Positions 54,212 through 62,331 of a DNA stretch of 64,000 bases are shown here, piece by piece. The translations under genes were made by a program, and so were the position numbers. Where the stretch lies: NCBI RefSeq assembly GCF_001883705.2, contig NZ_MDEQ02000007.1, positions 248,001-312,000 of the forward strand. The letters are read 5' to 3'. A model generated the notes under the pieces. The model had not been told where the DNA came from. It saw only the letters and a program-made list of their open reading frames with translations, and made no database searches. The DNA comes from Burkholderia catarinensis (lineage in GTDB: Bacteria; Pseudomonadota; Gammaproteobacteria; Burkholderiales; Burkholderiaceae). The stretch's first letter is position 1. Each line of letters opens with the position of its first letter.

Positions 54212-55264
54212 TTACGGCGCCGGGTTCGGCTGCAGTTCGTGCAGCGCGTCGATCTCGGCGAGGATCTCGTCGGACAGCTTCACGTCGATGCTGCCGATGT
54301 TCTCCTTCAACTGCTCGAGCGACGTCGCGCCGACCAGGTTGCTGCGCACGAACGGCCGGCTGTTGACGAACGCAAGCGCGAGCTGCGCGGGCGACAACCC
54401 GTGACGCTGCGCGAGCGCGACGTAGCGCGAGGTCGCGCCGACGGCCTGCGGCTTGCTGTAGCGCTGGAAACGCTCGAACAGCGTGATGCGCGCGCCGGCC
54501 GGACGCGCGCCGTTCTCGTACTTGCCGGACAGCCAGCCGAACGCGAGCGGCGAATACGCGAGCAGGCCGACGCCGTCGCGATGCGTGAATTCCGACAGCC
54601 CGTTCTCGAACGTGCGGTTCAGCAGGCTGTACGGATTCTGGATGCTCGCGATGCGTGGCAGCCCGAGCTTCTCGGCCGCGCGCAGGAACTGCGCGACGCC
54701 CCACGGCGTTTCGTTCGACACGCCGATCGCGCGCACCTTGCCGGCCTTGACGAATTCCGCGAGCACGCCGAGCGTTTCCTCGATCGGCACCGTGTACGCG
54801 TCGTCCACCCACGGATACGCGGGACGGCCGAACGTGGTCGTGCTGCGATCGGGCCAGTGCAACTGGTAGAGATCGACATAGTCGGTCTGCAAGCGCTTGA
54901 GGCTGCCGTCGAGCGCTTCGGTCAGGTTCTTGCGGTCGAACTGGTTGCCCTCGCCGCGAATATGGCGCGGATTGTGCGGCTGCCGCGCCGGCCCCGCGAT
55001 TTTCGTCGCGAGCACGACGCGGTCGCGCTGCGCGCGATGCTGCGTGAGCCAGGTGCCGATGTATTGCTCGGTGCGCCCCTGCGTGTCGGGCTTCGGCGGC
55101 ACCGGATACATTTCCGCGGCATCGATCAGCGTCACGCCCTGCGCGATCGCGTAGTCGATCTGCTCGTGCGCGTCGCGCTCCGAATTCTGCTCGCCCCACG
55201 TCATCGTGCCGAGACCGATCAGGCTGACCTCGATGCCAGAATCGCCGAGTGTGCGGTATTCCAT
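54212..55264 (-). CDS. NADP(H)-dependent aldo-keto reductase (Tas family)
   Basis: This 350-residue TIM-barrel oxidoreductase has the AKR catalytic residues in context: Asp and Tyr in LIDAAEMYPVPP, Lys in LATKIAGP and His in QLHWPDRS. Its length and the opening MEYRTLGDSGIEVS match E. coli Tas. The cofactor-binding tail (VRSNLVGATSLEQLKEN) is intact. AGGAAC precedes the start. Physiological substrate unknown; probably a detoxifying carbonyl reductase. Confidence 0.92.
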   Translation of the reverse strand: MEYRTLGDSGIEVSLIGLGTMTWGEQNSERDAHEQIDYAIAQGVTLIDAAEMYPVPPKPDTQGRTEQYIGTWLTQHRAQRDRVVLATKIAGPARQPHNPRHIRGEGNQFDRKNLTEALDGSLKRLQTDYVDLYQLHWPDRSTTTFGRPAYPWVDDAYTVPIEETLGVLAEFVKAGKVRAIGVSNETPWGVAQFLRAAEKLGLPRIASIQNPYSLLNRTFENGLSEFTHRDGVGLLAYSPLAFGWLSGKYENGARPAGARITLFERFQRYSKPQAVGATSRYVALAQRHGLSPAQLALAFVNSRPFVRSNLVGATSLEQLKENIGSIDVKLSDEILAEIDALHELQPNPAP

Positions 55265-55409
55265 GCTGTTCCTGTCGCGTCGGTGGAAAGCAGGAACGCT
55301 ATCACATTGAAGCGGCCGCTTCAGACGTGCGCCGCGAACGCTTACAGGCGGCCTTCGACGCCGCCATCGATATTCGAGCCTGCGAGGATGACGGCCTGGC
55401 CGCCCTCCG

Positions 55410-55847
55410 TTACTGAGGCCGCTGGATGAAGCAGGTCGCCGATGCATGCGCGACGATCTTGTCGTCCGGCGTCTTCAGCGTGCCCTCCGCGACGCCCAGC
55501 GAACGGGACAGGTGAATCACCCGCCCTTCCGCGATCAGGTCGACGTCGCGCGGCACGGGCCGCAGCATCTTCACATGCAGATCGACCGTACCGTAGCCGA
55601 CGCCCGCGTCGAGCATCGAATGCACCGCACAACCCGTGACCGAATCGAGCACCGTCGCGGCGAACCCGCCGTGCACGCCGCCAAGCGGATTCAGGTGCCG
55701 CCCGTCCGCACGCGCCGAAAACTTCACATAGCCGAGCTCGACGTCCAGCGGACGCATCGGGATCGTCTCGGAAATCGACGCGAGCGGCGCATCGCCCGAT
55801 ACGGCTGCGCGCAGCAGATCGAGACCAGACAGGGAAAGCGGATTCAT
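55410..55847 (-). CDS. PaaI-type hotdog thioesterase
   Basis: This 145-residue acyl-CoA thioesterase has the hotdog-fold hallmark HLNPLGGVHGGFAATVLDS, with the Gly-Gly-x-His-Gly-Gly loop. Substrates are probably aromatic or medium acyl-CoAs. The start follows GGAGACAACCCG. It is divergent from an HxlR regulator, with a palindromic operator between the two, which suggests direct control. Confidence 0.9.
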   Translation of the reverse strand: MNPLSLSGLDLLRAAVSGDAPLASISETIPMRPLDVELGYVKFSARADGRHLNPLGGVHGGFAATVLDSVTGCAVHSMLDAGVGYGTVDLHVKMLRPVPRDVDLIAEGRVIHLSRSLGVAEGTLKTPDDKIVAHASATCFIQRPQ

Positions 55848-55885
55848 CGGGTTGTCTCCGGGTTGAAAGCGCGTCGCCGCGCGAG

Positions 55886-55906
55886 TAAGTTCTAAATTGG
55901 AACTTA
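55886..55906. promoter_or_regulatory. probable HxlR operator
   Basis: TAAGTTC (55886-55892) and GAACTTA (55900-55906) form an exact inverted repeat around a 7-nt AT-rich spacer. It lies between the divergent thioesterase and HxlR genes, 39 bp from the thioesterase start, where RNA polymerase would bind. The AT-rich sequence contrasts with the surrounding DNA. Confidence 0.7.
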
Positions 55907-56023
55907 TTATTGACAACGAAGCCGGCGTTTGTCAACGCAGCCGCACCCGTTGCAACCGAAGGCGGGTTCTATAATCGAACCCGCTATTTCGCTGAACCGC
56001 CGCCAGAGGCAAGAGACCCGACG

Positions 56024-56512
56024 ATGAAATGGGATGACATCGGTACGCTGAACTGTTCGGTCGCACGCACGCTCGCCGTGCTCGGCGACCGCTGGACCAT
56101 GCTGATCCTCCGCAACGCATTCCTCGGCTGCCGCCGCTTCGACGCGTTCCAGACACAGCTCGGCGTCACGCGCCATGTGCTGGCCGAACGACTCGCGCGG
56201 CTCGTGGACGAAGGTGTGCTGGTCAAGCGCGCGTATCAGGAGCGCCCGCCGCGCTTCGAATACCGGCTGACGGACAAAGGCCTCGACCTCTATCCGGCCC
56301 TGCTCGCGCTGATGGCGTGGGGCGACCGCTGGAAAGACGACGGCCAGGGGCCGCCGGTGCAATTGCGCCACCGTACCTGCGGCCAGCTGATGCATGCGGT
56401 CACCCTATGCTCGGCCTGCGGCGAACCGCTCGACGCACGCGACGTGCAGCCGGAGCCCGGCCCTGGATGGATCGCATCCGACGAAGCCGGGGCGCCAGCA
56501 GCCAGGGATTGA
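56024..56512 (+). CDS. HxlR-family winged-helix regulator
   Basis: This 162-residue regulator has the HxlR domain (about residues 8-100): CSVARTLAVLGDRWTMLILR, FDAFQTQLGVTRHVLAERL and the wing ERPPRFEYRLTDKG. A C-terminal extension of about 45 residues holds a CxxC (TLCSACGEPL) and another Cys in RTCGQL, so a zinc or redox site is possible. It is divergent from the thioesterase gene and probably represses it through the palindrome between them. Confidence 0.88.
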   Translation: MKWDDIGTLNCSVARTLAVLGDRWTMLILRNAFLGCRRFDAFQTQLGVTRHVLAERLARLVDEGVLVKRAYQERPPRFEYRLTDKGLDLYPALLALMAWGDRWKDDGQGPPVQLRHRTCGQLMHAVTLCSACGEPLDARDVQPEPGPGWIASDEAGAPAARD

Positions 56513-56830
56513 CGTGTTGCGCGTGGCTCGCGGCCTGACGCACACGAATCGTTCTTGGCACTCGCGCTTCCGTCACGTGCCGCACCGAGCCCTCGACCGC
56601 GCACTGCTTGCCGCCGATATCCCGCCGCTGCAAGCGCAATCGCACGCCGTCAGCAACATCCGTTGATCAACCCGGTCGCACACACGGATGCCGCGCAACG
56701 CAACTTTGCGTCATGGTTTTCGCCGCCACGCATCATCGCGCATGCATTCCCTTCACATCCGCGCGTGACCGGGCCGCCGCGTCTGCGTTACACTCACGGC
56801 CCGCTGTCTCGAAATTATTCGCTGTCCAAG
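56513..56830. other. noncoding gap before the PLD nuclease gene
   Basis: About 320 bp. A frame in line with the nuclease gene is open through it, but the sequence is Arg/His/Pro-rich without character. I see no terminator or repeat; a GTTACACTC element (56798-56806), which might be a -10-like sequence, lies about 25 bp upstream of the nuclease start. Confidence 0.45.
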
Positions 56831-57454
56831 ATGTTGTCGCGCAATCGCCTCGCCGCTGCCTGTCTCGCCACTTCCCTGCTCGCTACACCGTTCGCCGCCT
56901 TCGGCAAGACGCAAAGTGAATCGCTGCTCCAGCAGGCGATCGACTTCGTGTCGCAATGGTTGCCGGCGCCCACCCACGAAGCACCCGCGACACAGGTCGT
57001 CGAATCGGCGTTCTCGCCCGACGGCGGTGCCGAAGCGCTCGTGCTGAAAGCGATCGGCGCCGCGCGCAGCTCGATCCGCGTCGCCGCCTATTCGTTCACG
57101 TCGCCGCCCGTCACGCGCGCACTGCTCGCTGCCAAGCGACGCGGCGTCAATGTCGCGGTAGTCGTCGACGACAAGGGCAACCGCGCAAAGAGCAGCAAGC
57201 AGGCGCTGAACCTGCTCGTCAACGCCGGCATCCCGACGCGCACGATCGACGCCTATGCGATCCATCACGACAAGTACCTCGTGATCGACGCCGAGCATGT
57301 CGAAACGGGCTCGTTCAACTACAGCGCGTCGGCGGCCAGCCGCAATTCCGAGAACGTCGTCGTGGTCTGGAACAATCCGCAACTCGCGTCGCGCTACCTC
57401 ACGCACTGGCAAAGCCGCTTCGACCAGGGCGCGCCGTACCGTTCCAGCTACTGA
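56831..57454 (+). CDS. secreted phospholipase D-family nuclease
   Basis: This 207-residue protein has a signal peptide (MLSRNRLAAACLATSLLATP, cleaved near AFG) and a single PLD domain with one complete HKD motif, HHDKYLVID followed by GSFNYS. Single-HKD proteins of this size, such as the Salmonella/pKM101 Nuc endonuclease, act as dimers on DNA. It is therefore probably a periplasmic or extracellular nuclease; a lipid substrate is less likely. The start ATG 56831 lacks a clear ribosome-binding site. Confidence 0.85.
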   Translation: MLSRNRLAAACLATSLLATPFAAFGKTQSESLLQQAIDFVSQWLPAPTHEAPATQVVESAFSPDGGAEALVLKAIGAARSSIRVAAYSFTSPPVTRALLAAKRRGVNVAVVVDDKGNRAKSSKQALNLLVNAGIPTRTIDAYAIHHDKYLVIDAEHVETGSFNYSASAASRNSENVVVVWNNPQLASRYLTHWQSRFDQGAPYRSSY

Positions 57455-57616
57455 CGCATACCGCGCGCGTTTGCCCGGCGCACTTTTGCCCGACGCTCGC
57501 CCCCTCACACGCGATCCGCAACGCTACAGATGATCGGCGAACGAGGCGCGAGACTCAATTCAGCCGAATGGCCAACGCGCCGCGTATCGAACGACCCGCG
57601 CGACGAACCGCCGCGC

Positions 57617-57844
57617 TCAATGGATTTCAGGCATCCGTCCAGTCGCGGCACCGGCCTGCGTGGTCGGCGCACAGCGATTCGCGTGCCCGTCGACGCCGCT
57701 TGCCGACGACGTCGACAAGCCACCGGCGCTTCCCGGCAGCGCACTGCGCACGCAATCGGTGCTGAATGCCAATGTGTTCTGGACCATCGGGTACAGGAGA
57801 TACAGCGCAAACGCGAGATAGCCCGCGTACAGAATTCGAATCAT
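57617..57844 (-). CDS. possible small membrane protein
   Basis: A 75-residue frame whose N-terminus is a convincing TM helix or signal (MIRILYAGYLAFALYLLYPM), followed by a Ser/Gly/Ala-rich segment with two Cys. No ribosome-binding site is visible and no family is recognised. It lies next to a degenerate GGDEF remnant, so it could be a relic of a membrane-bound protein. Confidence 0.4.
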   Translation of the reverse strand: MIRILYAGYLAFALYLLYPMVQNTLAFSTDCVRSALPGSAGGLSTSSASGVDGHANRCAPTTQAGAATGRMPEIH

Positions 57845-58005
57845 GGTGCGATGGGATGCGATGAACGATTGGACTCGCCCTGTTTACGGCATTGCGCCGA
57901 GCACCTTGAGATATCGCGCATCCGATTCCGCATCGGGACGAAACGCGGAGCCATGGAGCCCGCTTCTCACCGCATCTGCATCGATCCGGACAGAGCCGAA
58001 AACGC

Positions 58006-58143
58006 CCGGCGCCGGACTCGCGGTTCAGCGTCTGGCACGTCGCCTACGATCCCGCACACCGTCACGCCGTGGCCGACCTGCTCGCATCGGCCGATCACCG
58101 GATGTACGAGCACAAGCAGCGCGGCAAGACGGCCGGCACGTGA
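58006..58143 (+). pseudogene. C-terminal remnant of a GGDEF (diguanylate cyclase) domain
   Basis: Reading toward the stop at 58141-58143, the frame gives RFSVWHVAYDP followed by VADLLASADHRMYEHKQRGK. The latter is the classical end of GGDEF domains (LL-x-x-AD-x-x-MY-x-x-K-x-x-GK). Upstream the frame becomes nonsense and hits a stop at 57907-57909, and no GGDEF/GGEEF active-site motif is visible in any frame nearby. This is therefore the tail of a lost cyclase gene, not an active enzyme. Confidence 0.7.
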
Positions 58144-58209
58144 GCGCGGGCGAACCGGGCGCGGGCGCATGCCGCCGCCCCGCCGTTCAACTCAGGTTGC
58201 GCGGCTGCG

Positions 58210-58683
58210 TCAGCTTCCGCACGGCGGCGCGCTGGCCATTGCCTCCGCGATCTGTTCGGGCGTCAGGTCGCGCTGATGCGTCGCGAGCGACCAGCGATGC
58301 CCGAACGGATCCTCGACCTGTCCGTAGCGATCGCCCCAGAACATGTCGGCGGCCGGTATCGTGACCGTCGCGCCGGCCGCGACAGCCTTCGCGATCGCCG
58401 CATCGGTGTCCGGCACGTACAGGTGCAGGCAGACCGCCGTGCCTTTCAGCGCCTTCGGCCCGAGCGCGCCGTGCTCGGGCATTTCATCCACCAGCATCAG
58501 TGTCGAATCGCCAATCGCGAGGCACGCGTGCGCGAGCCTGCCGTCAGGCATCGCCAGGCGAAACTGTTCGCTCGCATTGAATGCGCGCTTGTAGAAGTCG
58601 ATGGCTGCTGCTGCGCCGGCGCAGATCAGGTGCGGTGTCAGCGTGCGCATCCCTTCCGGGATCGGTTTGACGGACGTGGACAT
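58210..58683 (-). CDS. VOC-superfamily (PhnB/glyoxalase-like) protein
   Basis: This 157-residue protein is of the PhnB-like branch of the VOC fold: TPHLICAGAAAAIDFYKRAF at the start of the domain, and GDRYGQVEDPFGHRWSLATH near the end, with paired beta-alpha-beta-beta-beta modules. Some relatives bind a metal, others do not; the substrate is unknown. AAGGAG lies 9 nt before ATG 58683. It stands alone after the GGDEF remnant. Confidence 0.88.
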   Translation of the reverse strand: MSTSVKPIPEGMRTLTPHLICAGAAAAIDFYKRAFNASEQFRLAMPDGRLAHACLAIGDSTLMLVDEMPEHGALGPKALKGTAVCLHLYVPDTDAAIAKAVAAGATVTIPAADMFWGDRYGQVEDPFGHRWSLATHQRDLTPEQIAEAMASAPPCGS

Positions 58684-58830
58684 GGGTGTCGCTCCTTCGG
58701 TCGGTTGTCGTATCGGGAAACGGGACGGACGCGCGATGCGCACGCCTCCGATGCTACGACGGACGGACCCGACGGAAATCGACACGGCACCCGACATTTT
58801 TTTGTTTTCTTGCGTGGCGGGTCGCGCGGG

Positions 58831-59376
58831 TCACCCGCATCGGGCGTCATCGGCCTGGTCGTCCGGCACACCGAACTGACGGCGGCAGGCCTCCAGCAAC
58901 CCGGCCACCGCGTCGAGCGGCAGATCGGCAAACCGGGAGATCGGCAGCATCACGCCACCCGGCACCCTGGTGCGCGACGAATGCGCCGAGAACTGGTAGC
59001 CGATGTAGCGATTTCCGGCGACGCTGACGATCCGGAATTCGGCGACGTCGCGCCATGGCGTGACGGGCCTTTCCCGCACCGCCCCGATCAGCGTGAAGCC
59101 CGTCTCGTCGATATGCAGTGCCATGTTGCGCCGCGACGAGAAGAAGAAGGCAATGCCCGCCAGCGCCAGCAACACGGCCAGCGCCGCCACGGGCCAGAGC
59201 GTCGGGGCGGCCGCATAACCGCACACGCTCGCCGCGGCCAGCACCGCGCAGACGGCCGCCCTTCTTCGCAGGCTCCGGCTGTCGACCGCCAGCGTCACCG
59301 GCAACTGGCCGGTGAGCGTTCCCACAACGGGATCGGCCTGCCAGCCGGAATCGTTCGCTTCGCGTTCGCCGTTCAT
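58831..59376 (-). CDS. uncharacterised two-TM membrane protein
   Basis: This 181-residue protein has a short cytoplasmic N-terminus, two adjacent TM helices (about residues 38-80) and a soluble C-terminal domain beginning HIDETGFTLIGAVRERPV, reminiscent of bacterial PH-like domains of membrane proteins (WRDVAEF... RVPGGVMLP). Function unknown. The ribosome-binding site is weak. Confidence 0.7.
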   Translation of the reverse strand: MNGEREANDSGWQADPVVGTLTGQLPVTLAVDSRSLRRRAAVCAVLAAASVCGYAAAPTLWPVAALAVLLALAGIAFFFSSRRNMALHIDETGFTLIGAVRERPVTPWRDVAEFRIVSVAGNRYIGYQFSAHSSRTRVPGGVMLPISRFADLPLDAVAGLLEACRRQFGVPDDQADDARCG

Positions 59377-59559
59377 CGTTCAATGACTCGCATCGACAGC
59401 AATCGGCCCATCGAGGTCGAGCGCCATATCGCGGCTCCGGGAGTGAATCGGAAAACAGGGGTTGGCGACGGGAAATGTTCGCGGTCGAGGAAGGTTCGCG
59501 TCAACGCGCAGCCACGCTCTTTCATTCGTGCGTAACGGACGCTGCTCCGTCAACGTCGG

Positions 59560-59796
59560 TCAATTGCACACGTTGACGGTGCCGTTGGTCGTGCATTGGC
59601 CGGTGGCCCAGTGACTCTGCGCTGCCAGATGAGGCGCCAGGCCGATGCCGCGGATCGGCGCGGCCGGCGACGATGCCGGAACGGCCACCGACGCTGTCTC
59701 GGGCGACGGCTGCAGAGGCGGCTCGGACGCGGTCTGGCAGGCCGACAGCATCAGACAAAGTGCAGCTGCCAACGGGGCGAAGCGAGGTCTGGACAT
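59560..59796 (-). CDS. small putative lipoprotein
   Basis: A 78-residue product with a lipoprotein signal peptide (MSRPRFAPLAAALCLMLSAC; lipobox LSAC with the modified Cys at residue 20). A Pro/Ser-rich linker and a short C-terminal part with two Cys (GQCTTNGTVNVCN) that may form a disulphide follow. It is too short for a domain match. The start is chosen by the signal peptide. Confidence 0.65.
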   Translation of the reverse strand: MSRPRFAPLAAALCLMLSACQTASEPPLQPSPETASVAVPASSPAAPIRGIGLAPHLAAQSHWATGQCTTNGTVNVCN

Positions 59797-60001
59797 GGTC
59801 TCGTACGCGTTTGCGATATTCGCTTGGGGTACCGGCTCGCCGCAAATCGCGTGGCCCGTCAAACCATTCGGCGCGACCAGCAATGCAGCACGACGGTGAT
59901 CCGATACTACTCCTCCCGATCGGCGTTGTGCGGGCGGCCATTCGGCCGGGTGCCGCCATCCATGCGGCGGCACGCGCTATCGCCGGCGCATGCCGCGCCG
60001 G

Positions 60002-60310
60002 TCAGATTTGCGGAAGATCCCGCAACGTGCGCGACTCGCTCGTTGCATCGATGTCGAGCTCGATGCCTTCCGACGCATCGCGATACAGCACGCGTTTCAG
60101 CCTCGGCCCGATCGCGGTGGCGTCCCACTCCGAGAAGATCGCACGGACATCGTTGCCGGACGCGAGCGCGCGCGCGACGTCCGCCACCGGCGCCTCGCTC
60201 GGCATCGCCGCCCACGACCGGTCGGCCGGATTCACGGCCGCCCAGCGCACATGCGTCACGCGCGCGCTGAGCGGATCGATTCGGACACCATTCACCGCAA
60301 ACATCGACAT
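60002..60310 (-). CDS. uncharacterised 102-residue protein
   Basis: A small gene with an excellent ribosome-binding site (AAGGAGG, 5 nt before ATG 60310). The product is soluble, begins MSMFAVNGVRIDPLSARVTH and contains a WAAMPSEAPVADVARAL segment. I recognise no domain. It lies 47 bp downstream of the VOC gene in the same orientation and is probably co-transcribed with it. Confidence 0.72.
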   Translation of the reverse strand: MSMFAVNGVRIDPLSARVTHVRWAAVNPADRSWAAMPSEAPVADVARALASGNDVRAIFSEWDATAIGPRLKRVLYRDASEGIELDIDATSESRTLRDLPQI

Positions 60311-60357
60311 CGGAACCTCCTTCCAATTTTTCGAGGCCCGCCATGCAAATGCGCGGG

Positions 60358-60741
60358 TTACGTGCAGCCCCAAATCTCGCATACGTTACCCACCGGGTCC
60401 GCCACGGAAATCGCCACCGTGCCGTCGCCATAGTCCCAGTCGTTCAGGATGCCGACGCGGTGCGATTCAAGTCGCGCAACGGCTTCCGAGACGTGCGCCT
60501 CTTCGATTGCCAGCGCGACTCCATGGCCGGTCGGACGAAACTCCGGATACGGAAGCTCGCCGCCCCTGCCCGTATGAACGGTCAGCGTCACGCCCTGCAC
60601 GACAAAGCGATGCCACGGATTCCCCGCGGCCGACACACCCTCGGAATGCACCGGAAGCGCGAGCGCAAGACGATAGAAATCAATCACTGCCCGATAGCGA
60701 TCGTATTCGACCGGCACCAGGATGCCCAGACTCGCGATCAT
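60358..60741 (-). CDS. VOC-superfamily (glyoxalase/bleomycin-resistance-like) protein
   Basis: This 127-residue protein has a VOC fold: the opening strand MIASLGILVPVEYDRYRAVI and the closing VADPVGNVCEIWGCT. Conserved Asn/Glu at the end would sit at the metal site. The substrate is unknown. ATG 60741 follows GGGGAAG. It is divergent from the DUF695-RraB gene with only 86 bp between the starts. Confidence 0.82.
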   Translation of the reverse strand: MIASLGILVPVEYDRYRAVIDFYRLALALPVHSEGVSAAGNPWHRFVVQGVTLTVHTGRGGELPYPEFRPTGHGVALAIEEAHVSEAVARLESHRVGILNDWDYGDGTVAISVADPVGNVCEIWGCT

Positions 60742-60827
60742 GCGCGCTTCCCCGGCCAACGCGATTTTCGATGATACATTGGGACGCTTTGCAACCGTCA
60801 ACAGACAATCGTGTACGGGAGAAATAC

Positions 60828-61571
60828 ATGAGCGACGCCTGGGGAACCTTCCCTGCCAGAATGGGCGACCATCAGGCTTTCATCAGCTTCAACCAAGGCT
60901 TTGCGGAAATCGCGGAAGGCGATCCGCGCACGTCGCTGCTCAGCGTGCGCGTTCCCTTTGCGCATCCGACGCCGGAAGGCCTGCCGACCGGCGACGAATT
61001 CGCCGACCTCGCGAAGATCGAGGATCTGCTGGACGCCACGATCACCGCGAAAGGCGGCGTGCAGGTCGGCCGCGTCACAGTCGACGGCAACCGCGATTTC
61101 CTCTTCTACGTACCGTTCGACGAAGAGGCGGCGGCGGAAATCGTCGACTCGCTGGCCGAACAGACAACCTACGCGCTTCAATACGCACACCAGGACGATC
61201 CGGACAAGGAAGCGTACTGGCAGACGCTTTACCCGACCGACGACGACTGGCAGATCATGCGCGACATGCGTGTGCTGGATGCGCTGCGGCAGAAAGGCGA
61301 TGCCAGCGACGTGAGCCGGCGCGTGATGCACTGGGCGTACTTCCCGGACCCGAGCGATGCGCACCAGTTCGCTGACTGGGCCGAAGCGAAAGGTTATCCG
61401 GTCGAATCGGTCGCACCGACCGAAGACGGCAAGTCGGCCGTACGGTTTTCGCACGAAGGCACGATGGCACTGGCCGACATCACGCGCCATACGATCGCGC
61501 TCAATCGCGAGGTACGTTCGCTCGGAGGGGAATACGACGGATGGGAAACCAGCGTCGAACCGGCTGGCTGA
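60828..61571 (+). CDS. DUF695-RraB fusion protein
   Basis: This 247-residue protein has two parts. The N-terminal DUF695-type domain (about residues 1-125) includes PFAHPTPEGLPTGDEFADLA. The C-terminal part (about 130-240) matches the RraB fold, the family of RNase E activity regulators, with MRVLDALRQKGDASDVSR and MHWAYFPDPSDAHQFADWA. Whether this fusion modulates RNase E here is untested. A clean GGGAGAAATAC precedes ATG 60828. Confidence 0.82.
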   Translation: MSDAWGTFPARMGDHQAFISFNQGFAEIAEGDPRTSLLSVRVPFAHPTPEGLPTGDEFADLAKIEDLLDATITAKGGVQVGRVTVDGNRDFLFYVPFDEEAAAEIVDSLAEQTTYALQYAHQDDPDKEAYWQTLYPTDDDWQIMRDMRVLDALRQKGDASDVSRRVMHWAYFPDPSDAHQFADWAEAKGYPVESVAPTEDGKSAVRFSHEGTMALADITRHTIALNREVRSLGGEYDGWETSVEPAG

Positions 61572-61620
61572 GCGGGTCGACATGTCCGCAGCGCACGACG
61601 TGATGCAACGCATTCGGCGC

Positions 61621-61655
61621 AAAAAATATCCCGGCAGCGTTGCTGCGCGCCGCCG
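61621..61655 (-). terminator. minus-strand intrinsic terminator
   Basis: TCCCGGC (61629-61635) and GCCGGGA (61649-61655) form a stem that, read on the minus strand, runs into ATATTTTTT. No annotated minus-strand gene ends close by, so it may terminate a small RNA or read-through from 61894-62094. It could also work in reverse after the DUF695-RraB gene, but the T-tract is on the minus side. Confidence 0.65.
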
Positions 61656-61831
61656 GGACCAAGGCATCGCCGGCCGAAACCGGCAATGGGCCTGAGGGTT
61701 CGCTCAGGCACGAGGAAAGCGATTCGTGCGGATCAGGCAAACGGATGCCGGGGTGCGCAATGGGTGCCATTACGCAGCCTGCCGAACGCCTGTCCGGTTC
61801 CGCCGACGCAGCCTTCCGGCGTCGGACGGGC

Positions 61832-61864
61832 AAAAAGCCCCCGCTCCTGCGCGAGCGAGCGGGG
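61832..61864 (-). terminator. minus-strand intrinsic terminator after a small gene
   Basis: CCCCGCTC (61839-61846) and GAGCGGGG (61857-61864) form an 8-bp stem followed on the minus strand by GCTTTTTG. It lies 29 nt after the stop of the small minus-strand frame at 61894-62094 and supports transcription of that frame. Confidence 0.75.
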
Positions 61865-61893
61865 AAACCGTTGACCGGGCCGGGGAAGAACGG

Positions 61894-62094
61894 TCAACCG
61901 GCAAATTGTGATCGCGGGCCGCGCGACGGTATGTGCGGCAACTCACCCTCTGGTGACAATGTCGCGGCAACCGGCGGGCTCGCGTGCCGCGCGGGTAGCG
62001 TCACGGCCCGAGCGGTGACGAATTTCTTGCCGCCCTCGGTGACGAGGAGCCGGTCGACGGGCTCTTCGTATCCGATGTCTTCGAACAGCGTCAC
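61894..62094 (-). CDS. small frame of 66 residues, possibly a gene remnant
   Basis: The first half reads like protein (TLFEDIGYEEPVDRLLVTEG, then GKKFVTARAVTLP); the second half is Pro/Ser-rich. The start would be GTG 62094 without a ribosome-binding site, and the frame is closed by a stop only eight codons further upstream. The terminator right after it suggests it is expressed. It may be a genuine small gene or the tail of a decayed one. Confidence 0.4.
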   Translation of the reverse strand: MTLFEDIGYEEPVDRLLVTEGGKKFVTARAVTLPARHASPPVAATLSPEGELPHIPSRGPRSQFAG

Positions 62095-62331
62095 AGGCCG
62101 GCAGCAGTCGTGATTGCGTCAGCCGTCAGCAGCGGCCTTCTTTTCATTTCCGGCGTTCCATTTTTATTTTAATTCAAGTGGATTTTTCAGCCCCGGGCGC
62201 AGTTTCAGGCAAGTCGCGCGCATTGTCAAAGCAGGATTATTCTATTTTTCGAGCGATGCAATTCCAGCTTCATTTTTCGTGCGGAATTTCGAAGATACAA
62301 TGACCTGCGTCACGAAAAGCCGGTTTTTTCA

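Noticed and set aside
57843-58364. Plus-strand frames across the GGDEF remnant
   Set aside because: Only the last about 45 codons in one frame resemble a protein family; the longer frames are in other phases and show no conserved motif.
61640-62113. Plus-strand frame of 157 residues after the DUF695-RraB gene
   Set aside because: It lacks a ribosome-binding site, reads through two minus-strand terminators, and its composition (Gly/Ser/Arg/Cys) is not protein-like.
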